NCBI GenBank assembly: GCA_035491895.1
Contig: DATJJY010000037.1
Coordinates: 1 to 64,000, forward strand
Direction of reading: 5' to 3'
DNA length: 64,000 nt
Origin: DASTHG01 sp035491895
GTDB lineage: Bacteria > Gemmatimonadota > Gemmatimonadetes > Gemmatimonadales > GWC2-71-9
Positions within the stretch are counted from its first letter, which is position 1; each line of letters starts with the position of its first letter. Of the stretch, positions 7,757-16,155 are shown one piece after another. The notes beneath the pieces are model-generated. The model searched no databases. It was not told where the DNA came from and saw only the letters and a program-made list of their open reading frames with translations. Made by a program: the position numbers and the translations under genes.

Positions 7757-9328
7757 TTGAAGCGCGAAATATTGATCAGCGGCAGTCCACGCGAGACGCG
7801 CGTGGCTATCCTGGAGGACGACCGTCTCGTTGAGCTCCTCGTCGATCGACCGGATGCCCGGCGCTCAGTCGGCGACATCTACCTCGGTCGCGTGGAAGCC
7901 GTCTTACCCGGCATACAGGCCGCCTTCGTCGACATAGGGTCCGAGAAGAGCGCGTTCCTGCATGCGTCGGATCTGGTGGAAGACGAGGACGAGGACGATC
8001 CGTCCGAGCCGGGGGAAGAGGACGACGAGAACGGAGAGGGCAATGGAAACGGCGGCGGAGCGCGCGGACGCTCCCGGCGCCGCGTTCCGAATGTCGCCGA
8101 CGAGCTGAAGCGCGGCGAATCGAAGCTCGTTCAGGTCATCAAAGAACCGATCAGCACGAAGGGATCCCGGGTCACCGCGCAGGTGTCGCTCGCGGGCCGG
8201 TTCCTCGTCTACATGCCGTTTGCCTCGCGGGTCGGCGTCTCGCGCAAGATCGAAGGACGCGATCAGCGGGCGCGGCTGCGCGAGCTGGTGAACCGCCTCG
8301 TCCCGAAGGACGAGGGGGGCTGGATCATCCGCACCGTCGCCGACGATCTCACCGAAGAGCGCTGCAAGCGGGAGATCGACCACCTGCTGGGCCTGTGGAA
8401 GAAGATCAAGCGTAAAGCGGGCTCGGTTCGCCCCCCGGCGCTGCTGCAGCGGGAGACCAGTCTCACGCGTGGCATCGTGCGCGATCTGTTCAGCGACAAG
8501 GTCGATTCGCTGCTCGTCGATTCCCGCCAGCTGCACAACGAAATCGCGCAGTACCTCTCCCAGATTGATCCCGAGCTGCAGCAGCGCGTGCACCTCTACC
8601 GCGACGAGACGTCGCTGTTCGACAAGTTCGACATCGAGGCCGAGATCCGCGGGCTGTTTCAGCAGCGGGTCGAGCTTCCTACCGGTGGCTACCTGATCAT
8701 CCAGCCGACCGAGGCATTGACCTCGATCGACGTCAACACCGGCCGCTATACGGGGAAGAAGGATCCCGAAAGCACGATTTTCCGCACCAACCTCGAGGCG
8801 GCGCGCGAGGTCGCGCGCCAGCTGCGGCTCCGGGATATCGGCGGCATCATCGTCGTGGACTTCATCGACATGGAGACACGGGGCAATCGCGACAAGGTGC
8901 TCCAGGAGCTGCGCAGCCACCTCGGCCGGGATCGCGCGCGCACCAAGGCGTTCGCCGTGAGCGAGCTGGGGCTGATCGAGATGACACGCCAACGGGTACG
9001 CCCCTCGCTCTTGCAGTCGATGACCGAGGCCTGCCCATCCTGCTCCGGCACGGGGCGGGTATTCCGCCCTGAAGTGGTGGTGCGGCGTATGGAGCGGTCC
9101 TTGAAGCGGGCCGGCGCCGACCACAAGGAGCGACAGTTGGCCGTGCGGCTGCACCCCGACGTCGCCCTCTATCTCCTCGAGCAGGAGCCCAACTTCCTGC
9201 GGCAGTTGGAGAAGGCGACGGGACTCGAGCTCGAGGTGCGGGACGACCCGATGATGCGGCTCGATGAGTTCCGCATGATGGCGAAGCCCGCCGGGCGGGA
9301 CGTCACCGAGTTGTACGCGGTGGCTTGA
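7757..9328 (+). CDS. rng: Ribonuclease E/G family endoribonuclease
   Basis: 523 aa from TTG 7757; the start is supported by the family N-terminus (KREILISGSPRETRVAILED). RNase G/E cleaves single-stranded RNA 5'-end-dependently in rRNA maturation and mRNA decay. The S1 domain (SVGDIYLGRVEAVLPGIQAAFVDIG, SAFLHASDL) is split by a highly acidic, Gly/Asn-rich insertion of about 40 residues (EDEDEDDPSEPGEEDDENGE). Catalytic Asp-containing motifs TSIDVNTGRYTG and IIVVDFIDMETRGNRDKV are intact, and the zinc-link CPSCSGTGRV is present. Length is close to RNase G (about 490); the C-terminal degradosome scaffold of RNase E is absent. It lies 34 nt upstream of rplU-rpmA, a common neighbourhood for rng. 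Confidence 0.93.
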   Translation: MKREILISGSPRETRVAILEDDRLVELLVDRPDARRSVGDIYLGRVEAVLPGIQAAFVDIGSEKSAFLHASDLVEDEDEDDPSEPGEEDDENGEGNGNGGGARGRSRRRVPNVADELKRGESKLVQVIKEPISTKGSRVTAQVSLAGRFLVYMPFASRVGVSRKIEGRDQRARLRELVNRLVPKDEGGWIIRTVADDLTEERCKREIDHLLGLWKKIKRKAGSVRPPALLQRETSLTRGIVRDLFSDKVDSLLVDSRQLHNEIAQYLSQIDPELQQRVHLYRDETSLFDKFDIEAEIRGLFQQRVELPTGGYLIIQPTEALTSIDVNTGRYTGKKDPESTIFRTNLEAAREVARQLRLRDIGGIIVVDFIDMETRGNRDKVLQELRSHLGRDRARTKAFAVSELGLIEMTRQRVRPSLLQSMTEACPSCSGTGRVFRPEVVVRRMERSLKRAGADHKERQLAVRLHPDVALYLLEQEPNFLRQLEKATGLELEVRDDPMMRLDEFRMMAKPAGRDVTELYAVA

Positions 9329-9353
9329 CTAACATCTTGCCCCTATTTACGTT
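9325..9353 (+). promoter_or_regulatory. Sigma-70-type promoter of rplU-rpmA (leaderless geometry)
   Basis: TTGACT (9325-9330), a 17-nt spacer and TACGTT (9348-9353). The -35 overlaps the rng stop codon. The rplU ATG at 9363 follows 9 nt after the -10 and no Shine-Dalgarno sequence is visible, so the mRNA would be almost leaderless. Confidence 0.6.
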
Positions 9354-9362
9354 CCGGCCCCT

Positions 9363-9680
9363 ATGACGTATGCCATTTTCGTCTCCGGCGGGAAGCAGTT
9401 CCGGGCTGAGCCGGGGAAGACGATCCAGGTGCCCAAGCTCGATGCCGAGCCCGGGGCGAAGGTGACCTTTGACCGGGTGCTCCTGACCAGCGACGGCAAG
9501 AAGGTCCATGCCGGGGCGTCGGCCGTGAAGGGCGCCAAGGTGACTGGGGAAGTGGTACGGCACGGCAAGGGCGACAAGATCCGCATCTTCCGCTTCGCGC
9601 GGCGCGCGGGCTATCGCCGTCACGCGGGGCACCGCCAGCAGTTCACCGAAGTGAAAATCGGCGACGTGACGGTCGGCTGA
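9363..9680 (+). CDS. rplU: 50S ribosomal protein L21
   Basis: 105 aa, full length for bacterial L21. The N-terminus TYAIFVSGGKQFRAEPGKTI and the C-terminal KIRIFRFARRAGYRRHAGHRQQFTEVKI are diagnostic; the family usually reads YKRRKNYRRRxGHRQ, so the YKRKKxY part is diverged here. It binds 23S rRNA. It is followed 7 nt later by rpmA, the almost universal L21-L27 pair. Confidence 0.96.
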   Translation: MTYAIFVSGGKQFRAEPGKTIQVPKLDAEPGAKVTFDRVLLTSDGKKVHAGASAVKGAKVTGEVVRHGKGDKIRIFRFARRAGYRRHAGHRQQFTEVKIGDVTVG

Positions 9681-9687
9681 GGACACC

Positions 9688-9945
9688 ATGGCACATAAGA
9701 AGGGCGTAGGCTCCTCCCGCAACGGCCGCGACTCTCAGCCGAAGTACCTGGGCGTGAAGCGGTTTGGCGGCGAGTTCGTGACCGCGGGCAGCATCATCGT
9801 GATGCAGCGCGGCACCAAGTTTCACCCCGGGACGAACGTGCGGCGCGCGTCCAACGACTCGCTCTTCAGCGTGGTCAATGGCCACGTGAAGTTCGAGCAC
9901 AAAGACAAGAAGCGGATGCAGGTGAGCGTCTACCCCAAGAGCTGA
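9688..9945 (+). CDS. rpmA: 50S ribosomal protein L27
   Basis: 85 aa. Starts MAHKKGVGSSRNGRDSQPKYLGVKRFGG, the L27 N-terminus that reaches the peptidyl-transferase centre, and continues GSIIVMQRGTKFHPGTNVRRASNDSLFS. There is no N-terminal cleavable extension of the Firmicutes type. It is co-transcribed with rplU. The stop codon overlaps the first base pairs of a palindromic 10-bp-unit element that fills the gap to the convergent amidohydrolase gene. Confidence 0.97.
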   Translation: MAHKKGVGSSRNGRDSQPKYLGVKRFGGEFVTAGSIIVMQRGTKFHPGTNVRRASNDSLFSVVNGHVKFEHKDKKRMQVSVYPKS

Positions 9946-10057
9946 CGGTAGAGGATGGTAGGAGACGGTAAGAGGCGGTAGGGGTAACCCCCACCGCCTC
10001 TTTTCTGTTGTCACCTTACCGTCTTCTACCGTCCTCTACCGACTCCTACCGTTCCTA
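9944..10057. repeat. Palindromic element of 10-bp units (copy 1), convergent gap
   Basis: The left arm has four consecutive 10-bp units, each containing GGTA at the same place (9944-9983: GACGGTAGAG, GATGGTAGGA, GACGGTAAGA, GGCGGTAGGG). The right arm has four complementary units with TACCG every 10 bp (about 10015-10054). The element runs from the rpmA stop codon to the stop codon of the convergent amidohydrolase, so it occupies the entire gap. Folded RNA would give a long interrupted hairpin, so it may act as a bidirectional terminator. A second copy lies at 24531-24617 in a divergent promoter region, which a terminator role does not explain. Confidence 0.8.
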
Positions 10058-11263
10058 GTAGGCTGGCGGCAGCTTCCGATATCGCTCCAGCAGCTCCGTT
10101 TGCCGGCTCTTCAGCGGAATCTCCTTTCCCCGGATGATCACGTGCTCCACCGCCGTCGAGAACTCGAACGGATCTCCCGACCACACCACCACGTTCGCCA
10201 CCTTCCCGGCATCGAGCGACCCGTATCGGTCCGCCACACCGAAGACTTCGGCGGGGGCAAGCGTGATTGCGCGCAGCGCCTGGTCCCACGGTAGGCCATA
10301 AGACACGGCATTCCCCGCCTGCTGCTTCAGGTTGCGGGAGTTGTGTGTGTCGGTCTCCATCAGCACGATCTTGACGCCGGCCTTGGCGAGCAGCGCCGCG
10401 TTCTCGTAGCGCACACCCAGCGCGTCGTAGGACGGAATGTTGTCGAGCGGCTCGACCAGCACCGAGACTCGAGCGGCGGCGATCTCCCCGGCGATCTCCC
10501 ACGCCTCCTGGGCGCCCGCGAGGATGAGGTGCAGCTTGAACTCGCGCGCGAGCCGCAGCGCGGTCTCGATATCGCTGCGCCGGTTCGCGATTGCGATGAG
10601 CGGCAGCTGTCCGTGCAGCACCGGCAATAGCGCCTCGAGATCGGCGGCGCGCGCACCGAGCGGCTGCATCTGCGCGCGGTTGAAGTCCGTCTTGCGCCGC
10701 TCGTACTCCAGCGCGTCGCGGAACACGCCGCGCAACCGCTCGGCGATTCCGGCGCGCGTGCCGCCGGCGTCGTCCTTCGCGTTCTCGGACAGATCAGCAA
10801 CGATCGCCACCGGCGACTTGACCGTCATCTCTTCGATGGTGGCACCGGTGAGGTCGAGCAACACCGCCTGGCCGCTCACGAGATTCCCGGCGGGGGTCGC
10901 GAGCGTCGTGGTGATGCCCTCGATGCGCGTGACGGGAATGACCTGCGACGCGGGATTCACTCCCTCGGCGACGTTGAACGCCGCGGCGATTGTGTCGCCC
11001 GCGAGCGACCCTTCACGCGTCGTTGGGACGGCGCTGATCTCCACGAGGCCCATCTGGCCGCCGCCGTCGATCAACCCGGGCGTGACCCATTTTCCCGTGG
11101 CGTCGATCCGCGTCGCGTCGGCGGGGATGGTGACGTTCGTCCCCACCGCCGTGATCTTGCCGCCCTGAATCAACACCGTCGCATGTTCGAGCTTCGGCCC
11201 CGAGACGGGGTAGACCGACCCACCGGTGATGGCGATCGTCTGGGCGAGAATGAACGCGATCAT
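10055..11263 (-). CDS. Amidohydrolase-superfamily protein lacking the usual HxH metal motif
   Basis: 402 aa from ATG 11263, which overlaps the upstream amidohydrolase stop (ATGA). The fold is that of imidazolonepropionase-like amidohydrolases: beta-sandwich start (IAITGGSVYPVSGPKLEHATVLIQGGKI), TGKWVTPGLID, and a C-terminal SLDAGKVANVVVWSGDPFE. At the place where active members read DAHTHLG this one reads GGGQMG, so both metal-binding His of strand 1 are absent. The short MIAFILAQ start may be a weak signal peptide. It is likely a pseudo-enzyme or partner of the upstream paralogue, whose HSHLG is intact. It is the last gene of the long minus-strand run. Confidence 0.75.
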   Translation of the reverse strand: MIAFILAQTIAITGGSVYPVSGPKLEHATVLIQGGKITAVGTNVTIPADATRIDATGKWVTPGLIDGGGQMGLVEISAVPTTREGSLAGDTIAAAFNVAEGVNPASQVIPVTRIEGITTTLATPAGNLVSGQAVLLDLTGATIEEMTVKSPVAIVADLSENAKDDAGGTRAGIAERLRGVFRDALEYERRKTDFNRAQMQPLGARAADLEALLPVLHGQLPLIAIANRRSDIETALRLAREFKLHLILAGAQEAWEIAGEIAAARVSVLVEPLDNIPSYDALGVRYENAALLAKAGVKIVLMETDTHNSRNLKQQAGNAVSYGLPWDQALRAITLAPAEVFGVADRYGSLDAGKVANVVVWSGDPFEFSTAVEHVIIRGKEIPLKSRQTELLERYRKLPPAY

Positions 11264-12672
11264 CGATCCTCTCCCGTCGTGAGGACCTGGCCCAGCTCGA
11301 AGTCCGTGCGCGGCTGGTGCGCCGGATCGTTGCGATCGAACACCAGCCACCCGTCGTTGTAGACCTGCAGCGCTTTTGCATAGACCGAGAAGGGATCGGC
11401 CGACCACACGACGACGTCGGCCATCTTCCCGGGCTCGAGCGTGCCCACGATCGAATCGATACCCAGGGCCCAGGCGGGGTTCGCCGTGATCCAGCGCAGT
11501 GCCTGGTCCTCGGTGATCGCGATTCCCGCCCGTTGGCCGGCGGACATCGCCTTTCCGGCTTCCTGGTTAAGCCGCTGGATGCCGCTCGGGCTGTCGGAGT
11601 GAATGATCACGCGCACGCCGGCTTGCTGATTGAGGGCGGCGTTTTCGTGGATGCCGTCCATCGCTTCTTCCTTGAAGCCCCACCAGTCGGCCCACACCGA
11701 CACCGCTGTGCCCTCGCGGGCCAGGAGGTCCGCGATCTTGTACGACTCCACGGCGTGGTGGAACGAGCGGATCTTGAAGCCGAACTCATGTCCCAAGTCG
11801 AGCATCAGGGCCATTTCGTCGGCGCGGTAGCAGTGATTGTGCACCAGGATGTGTCCGCGCAGCACTTCGGCGAGCGATTCGAGCTTCAGGTCGCGCGCCG
11901 GTGGGTCACCCTGATGTGTCTTGTTCCACTTGTCCCACTTCTCCCGGTAGCCTTCCGCCTGAATGAACGCGGCGCGGTAACCCGCCATGTTGCCCATTCG
12001 GGTCGACGGGCCGCGGCTGTGATAGACGCGCTTGGGATTTTCTCCGCAGGCCATTTTCAGACCGTACGGCGCACCCGGGAACTTCATCTCCTGGACCGTG
12101 CGCGCCGGGATCAGCTTCAACGTGGCGCTGCGCCCGCCGATCAGGTTCGCCGACCCGGGGAGTGCCTGGATCGTGGTGATGCCGCCCGCGATCGCCAATG
12201 GAATCTGCGGATCCTGGGGCCAGAACGAGTGTTCGGCCCAGACCTCGGCCGTGACCGGATTCGTCGCCTCGTTGCCGTCCGATTCGGCGTCGGTCCCCGG
12301 GGCGGCGTACACGCCGAGGTGAGAGTGGTCGTCGATGATCCCGGGGGTGACGAACTTGCCGGTACCGTCCACAACGACAGCGTCCGCGGGCGCGGTAACT
12401 GTCGCGCCCACCGCCACGATGCGACCGTCGCGCAGGACAATGGAGCCGTTGGCGATCTGCTGCCCGGCGGCGGTCATGATCGTGGCGTTCTTGATCAACA
12501 CCGGCGGGTTGGCGTGTCGACGATAGGTCGACGCGTACTGCGCCCGGTTGACGCTCGTCGTATCGGCGGCGGCAGGTGCCGGTACGGCGGCCTGCGCCGC
12601 GGGGCGCGCCCGCCCGCTGGCGCAGGCGACGACGAGGGGAAGGGCAGCGGTCACAATCCACCACGTGCGCAT
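11260..12672 (-). CDS. Amidohydrolase-superfamily lipoprotein
   Basis: 470 aa. The N-terminus MRTWWIVTAALPLVVACASG is a lipoprotein signal with Cys17 as the lipidated residue (VVAC). Metal-binding motif DDHSHLGVYA follows TPGIID; later His are seen in LVHNHCYRADE and in IRSFHHAVE, and an Asp near IIHSDSPSG. The C-terminus GTLEPGKMADVVVWSADPFS is typical of the imidazolonepropionase-related group, which cleave amide or C-N bonds in cyclic or peptide substrates. It overlaps the downstream paralogue by 4 nt, so the two are probably expressed together and may form a hetero-oligomer. Substrate unknown. A 26-nt gap separates it from the M16 pair upstream. Confidence 0.82.
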   Translation of the reverse strand: MRTWWIVTAALPLVVACASGRARPAAQAAVPAPAAADTTSVNRAQYASTYRRHANPPVLIKNATIMTAAGQQIANGSIVLRDGRIVAVGATVTAPADAVVVDGTGKFVTPGIIDDHSHLGVYAAPGTDAESDGNEATNPVTAEVWAEHSFWPQDPQIPLAIAGGITTIQALPGSANLIGGRSATLKLIPARTVQEMKFPGAPYGLKMACGENPKRVYHSRGPSTRMGNMAGYRAAFIQAEGYREKWDKWNKTHQGDPPARDLKLESLAEVLRGHILVHNHCYRADEMALMLDLGHEFGFKIRSFHHAVESYKIADLLAREGTAVSVWADWWGFKEEAMDGIHENAALNQQAGVRVIIHSDSPSGIQRLNQEAGKAMSAGQRAGIAITEDQALRWITANPAWALGIDSIVGTLEPGKMADVVVWSADPFSVYAKALQVYNDGWLVFDRNDPAHQPRTDFELGQVLTTGEDR

Positions 12673-12698
12673 CAGCGTGCTCTCCTTGGTACGCGAGG

Positions 12699-14780
12699 CT
12701 ACTTGACCAGCTGAAACACGAATGGTGCACCCACCAGCTCGATCTTCACGATGCGTCGCGGCGTGGCTTTGCTGACGTAGAACGTCGTCGGCACCTGCCC
12801 GCCGGTCACGTCGAGCTTGAACGAGTCGAAGCTCCCCGCCGGCACGATCACCGTGCCGCCATCCGAAACTTTCACCTGAATCACCTTGACCTGTCCCTTG
12901 CCCGACTCGAAGACGTTGAGGTTGAACGTCTGACCGGCCGCGAGCGGGAGAGCGGGGAAGATCACCGCCAGCGCGTTATCGTCGTACGTCCCGGCTGCGA
13001 TCGTGGTATCGATCTGGATCGTCTGCGGCGAGCCGTTCTGCTGCGGCGTCGTCGCCCTTCCCTTGACGTGGCCTGCGGCGTAGGTGATGTGGATGTCCGA
13101 GGCCTGCCCCTGGACGCTCCCAGTCTGATCGACGGCAGTCACCGACAGGTCGCCAGGGTTGAACCGCACCGTCGTGTTCTGCTGAACGGTGCCGCCGGCG
13201 ATGGTGGTGCGCTCGGTGTAGGTCACCGAGTCCGTACCGGCCTGCAGCGCACCCGTCATCGCGCCCATGACGTTGCCTTGCACCAGCACCTCGAAGCTGT
13301 CGGCGTGGCTGACGATCTGTGCCCGATCGAGACTCGGCGCTCCCGCCTTGGGGTGGAGGTCGGCGAGGGTCAGCGCCTTCCCGTCCACGTCCACCATCCG
13401 CACCGGAGCGATCGCCTTGAGACGATCGTACAACTGCTCGCCGTCGCCCACGACGATGATGCTCAGCGCGTTGCGCCGATAGGTGCGGATGGCTGCGGCG
13501 CGGGCCTGGATCGCCGTCACTGCGGCGAGACGCTCGCGGTACAGTCGGACATAATCGCTTCCTAATCCGAGCAGCCGGGCGTTGGCGACCGAGGAGGCGA
13601 CCTGATCGGGGGTTTCGATCGAGAGCGGGAACGACCCGATCAGCCGGCCCTTCGTATTGTTGAATTCGCTGTCGGGGATCACCTCGGTGCGGATGCGATC
13701 GATCTGGTGCAACATCTCCCGCAGCGCGCTGTCGGCGACTTCGGTGCGGCCCTCGAAGGTCGCGCTCCAGTTACCCATCCCGCGGTGCCGATCGAGGCCC
13801 GCGTACGAGCCGTATGTCCAGCTCTTCTGCTCCCGCAGAATCAGGAACAGGCGGGCGTCCGCACCGCCCCCGAGTGCCTGGGTGACGACGCGCGCGGCGT
13901 AATAGGACGGATCGGTCGGGCCGAACGTCGTGTTGCCGAGTACGATGTTCGCCTGGACCGATGCGGGGCGGTGCACGAGCAGGATTTCGGTCGCCCCCCT
14001 CGCCATGGGAGGGGCGGGTGGCACGACGGTTGCCGGTGTGCCGGTCCAACCACCGAACGCTTTCGTCGCAAGCGCCCGGGCCTGTGCGAGGGTGAGGTCG
14101 CCTGCGATCACGAGCAGCGCCCCACCCGGCCGCAGCCGGCGCGCGGCGAAGCCCTTCACGTCGACCTGGGTGATCGCCTTGTAGGACGCTTCCGTCGGAC
14201 TCCGGCCGTAGGGGTGCCGGCCGTAGATGTCACGGCGGAAGAACCGATCGGCGACGGTGCCGGGCTGTGACAGCGCGAGGGCGAGCGACGAGAGGGCCTG
14301 GGTCCGCGCCAGCTCCAGCTCGTCCGTCGGGAACGTGGCGCGACGCACCACGTCTCCCAGCAGGTCGAACGTCAGATCGGCGTGATCGCTCAGCACACCC
14401 GCCGATACGGTGAGGAAGTCGTCGCCGGACGATGCGCCCAGACTGCCGCCCACACCCTCGATCGTCGCCGCGAGCTGATCCGCGGACCGGGTAGGCGTTC
14501 CCTTCGTCAGCAGTGTCGCGACCAGCTCGGCGGTGCCCTCCTTCCCGGCGGGATCGTACAACGAGCCGGCTGGAAAACTCAGGTTCACCGAGACGACCGG
14601 CTGCTCGTGGTTTTCCACGACGAGCAGCGTCATTCCGTTCGGCAGCGTCACCTGTTGGAATGGCGGGAACCGCACCGGCGCCAGCGGGGCAGGAGCCGGA
14701 GGCTTGGGAGGGAAGGAGTCCTGAGCGGACAGCGGCACCGCCGACGTGCCGGCCAACAGCAGCAGCGCGAGCGCCTTCAT
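12699..14780 (-). CDS. M16 peptidase-like subunit without HxxEH, with C-terminal beta-rich domain
   Basis: 693 aa with a signal peptide (MKALALLLLAGTSAVPLSAQ). The M16 core starts VTLPNGMTLLVVENHEQPVVSVNLSFPAGSLYDP. Where active M16 enzymes have HxxEH this one has GTAELVATLLTKGT, so the zinc site is lost. The second M16 half (YRPGGALLVIAGD-like strand, then GGGADARLFLILREQKSWTYGSYAG with the R/Y substrate element) is present. After about residue 440 a 230-residue extension (FEVLVQGNVMGAMTG... VPAGSFDSFKLDVTGG... PRRIVKIEL) looks like a DUF3108-type beta-sandwich. It pairs with the upstream active subunit by ATGA overlap, as in two-subunit periplasmic M16 proteases. Confidence 0.85.
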   Translation of the reverse strand: MKALALLLLAGTSAVPLSAQDSFPPKPPAPAPLAPVRFPPFQQVTLPNGMTLLVVENHEQPVVSVNLSFPAGSLYDPAGKEGTAELVATLLTKGTPTRSADQLAATIEGVGGSLGASSGDDFLTVSAGVLSDHADLTFDLLGDVVRRATFPTDELELARTQALSSLALALSQPGTVADRFFRRDIYGRHPYGRSPTEASYKAITQVDVKGFAARRLRPGGALLVIAGDLTLAQARALATKAFGGWTGTPATVVPPAPPMARGATEILLVHRPASVQANIVLGNTTFGPTDPSYYAARVVTQALGGGADARLFLILREQKSWTYGSYAGLDRHRGMGNWSATFEGRTEVADSALREMLHQIDRIRTEVIPDSEFNNTKGRLIGSFPLSIETPDQVASSVANARLLGLGSDYVRLYRERLAAVTAIQARAAAIRTYRRNALSIIVVGDGEQLYDRLKAIAPVRMVDVDGKALTLADLHPKAGAPSLDRAQIVSHADSFEVLVQGNVMGAMTGALQAGTDSVTYTERTTIAGGTVQQNTTVRFNPGDLSVTAVDQTGSVQGQASDIHITYAAGHVKGRATTPQQNGSPQTIQIDTTIAAGTYDDNALAVIFPALPLAAGQTFNLNVFESGKGQVKVIQVKVSDGGTVIVPAGSFDSFKLDVTGGQVPTTFYVSKATPRRIVKIELVGAPFVFQLVK

Positions 14781-16123
14781 TGACCACCCCCCGCCGGCTT
14801 GATGAGCAGAATGACGGCGTTCGAGGAGTCGAGGTACTTCCCCGCGACCCGCCGGATATCGTCGTTGGTCACGGCCATGAAATGATCCAGGTCGGTGTTG
14901 ATCTCGGCCAGGTCGTCGTGGAACATCGCGTAGTGTTGCAACTCTTCCGCTTTGCTCAAGGCGGTCTCGCGGTTCTGGATGAATCCGGCCCGCAGCGTGT
15001 TCTTGGCCTTCGTCAGCTCGTCGGGCGTGACGCCGTTCTGACGCAGGGTGTCCAGTTGCGCGACGAGCAGGCTGTCCACGCGATCGATCGCGATGCCCTG
15101 GTTGGCGATCCCGAAGGCGAACATCGTACCGGGTCCCCGGTGCGAGGCAGTGCCGCCGGCTCCCGCCGCGAGAGCGGCCTTGGCACGCCGCACGATGGCC
15201 ACATTGAGCCGCGAGCTTTCGCCCTGACCGAGGATGATGTTCATCAGCTCGATGGCCGGGGTGTCGTGGTCGTCATGGGGAGGAATTCGATAGAGCCGTA
15301 CGACCGCCGGCAGGTTGGCATGCGAGTCGGCGAACTCCCGCCGGATCAATCCGGGGTTGAGCTTGTAGTCGCACGACACGGCAGGCGGCGGGTCGTGCCG
15401 CGGGATATCCGCGTAATACTGGCGAATGAGGCGCCGCAGCTCCGTGGGGTTGAAATCGCCCACGACCACGAGTCTGGCGTTGTTCGGGGCGTAGTAGGTG
15501 TCGAAGAACGCCTGCACGTCGGGCAGCTTGGCGGCATTCAGGTCCGCCATGTCGCCGATCGTCGAATGGGCGTAAGCGAAACAGGCGGTGCTGTCGTAGG
15601 GGAGGGTGAGCCCATCCACGAACGCCCGGCTGTAGGGCTGGTTGTCCACCCGCAGCCGGCGCTCTTCTTTCACCGTCTCGCGCTGGTTCTCGAAGTTCTC
15701 CTGCGTGATGGCGAGCGAGCGCATCCGGTCCGCCTCGAGCCACAGCACGAGGTTGAGGCGGTTGGAAGGCACCACGTCGTAGTAGTTGGTGCGATCCTCC
15801 TGCGTGCTGCCGTTCTCCTCGCCGCCCGCCCGCTCCACCAGCTGAAAGTGCTCAGTCTTCTTCACGTGCGCGGAGCCCTGGAACATCATGTGCTCGAACA
15901 GGTGGGCGAAACCAGACCGGCCAATGCGCTCATTGCGCGAACCGGTGTTGTACCAGACGTCGACCGCCACGACAGGGGTCGAATGGTCTTCCGACGTGAT
16001 GACCTGCAGGCCGTTGGCGAGCGAAAAGGTGTCGTAGCTGATGCGGCCGGCTTGGCCGGCGAGGGGCGGCACCAGCGCCGACACCCCGCCCACTGCGAGG
16101 GCGGCGACGAGGAACAGGCGCAT
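14777..16123 (-). CDS. M16 zinc metallopeptidase, catalytic subunit
   Basis: 448 aa from ATG 16123; the longer open frame upstream is a shadow of the next gene. Signal peptide MRLFLVAALAVGGVSALVPPLAGQ. The inverted zinc motif H74-L-F-E77-H78 (GFAHLFEHMMFQGS) and the distal Glu region (ENQRETVKEERRLRVDN) are intact. The second half has RLIRQYYADIPRHDPPP and GQGESSRLNVAIVRR. It should degrade peptides in the periplasm together with the non-catalytic partner encoded immediately downstream. It follows the amidohydrolase-2 gene by 32 nt on the same strand. Confidence 0.9.
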   Translation of the reverse strand: MRLFLVAALAVGGVSALVPPLAGQAGRISYDTFSLANGLQVITSEDHSTPVVAVDVWYNTGSRNERIGRSGFAHLFEHMMFQGSAHVKKTEHFQLVERAGGEENGSTQEDRTNYYDVVPSNRLNLVLWLEADRMRSLAITQENFENQRETVKEERRLRVDNQPYSRAFVDGLTLPYDSTACFAYAHSTIGDMADLNAAKLPDVQAFFDTYYAPNNARLVVVGDFNPTELRRLIRQYYADIPRHDPPPAVSCDYKLNPGLIRREFADSHANLPAVVRLYRIPPHDDHDTPAIELMNIILGQGESSRLNVAIVRRAKAALAAGAGGTASHRGPGTMFAFGIANQGIAIDRVDSLLVAQLDTLRQNGVTPDELTKAKNTLRAGFIQNRETALSKAEELQHYAMFHDDLAEINTDLDHFMAVTNDDIRRVAGKYLDSSNAVILLIKPAGGGQ

Positions 16124-16155
16124 GCGGGTGACTCCGGACGTGAGAGGCGTCTCCG

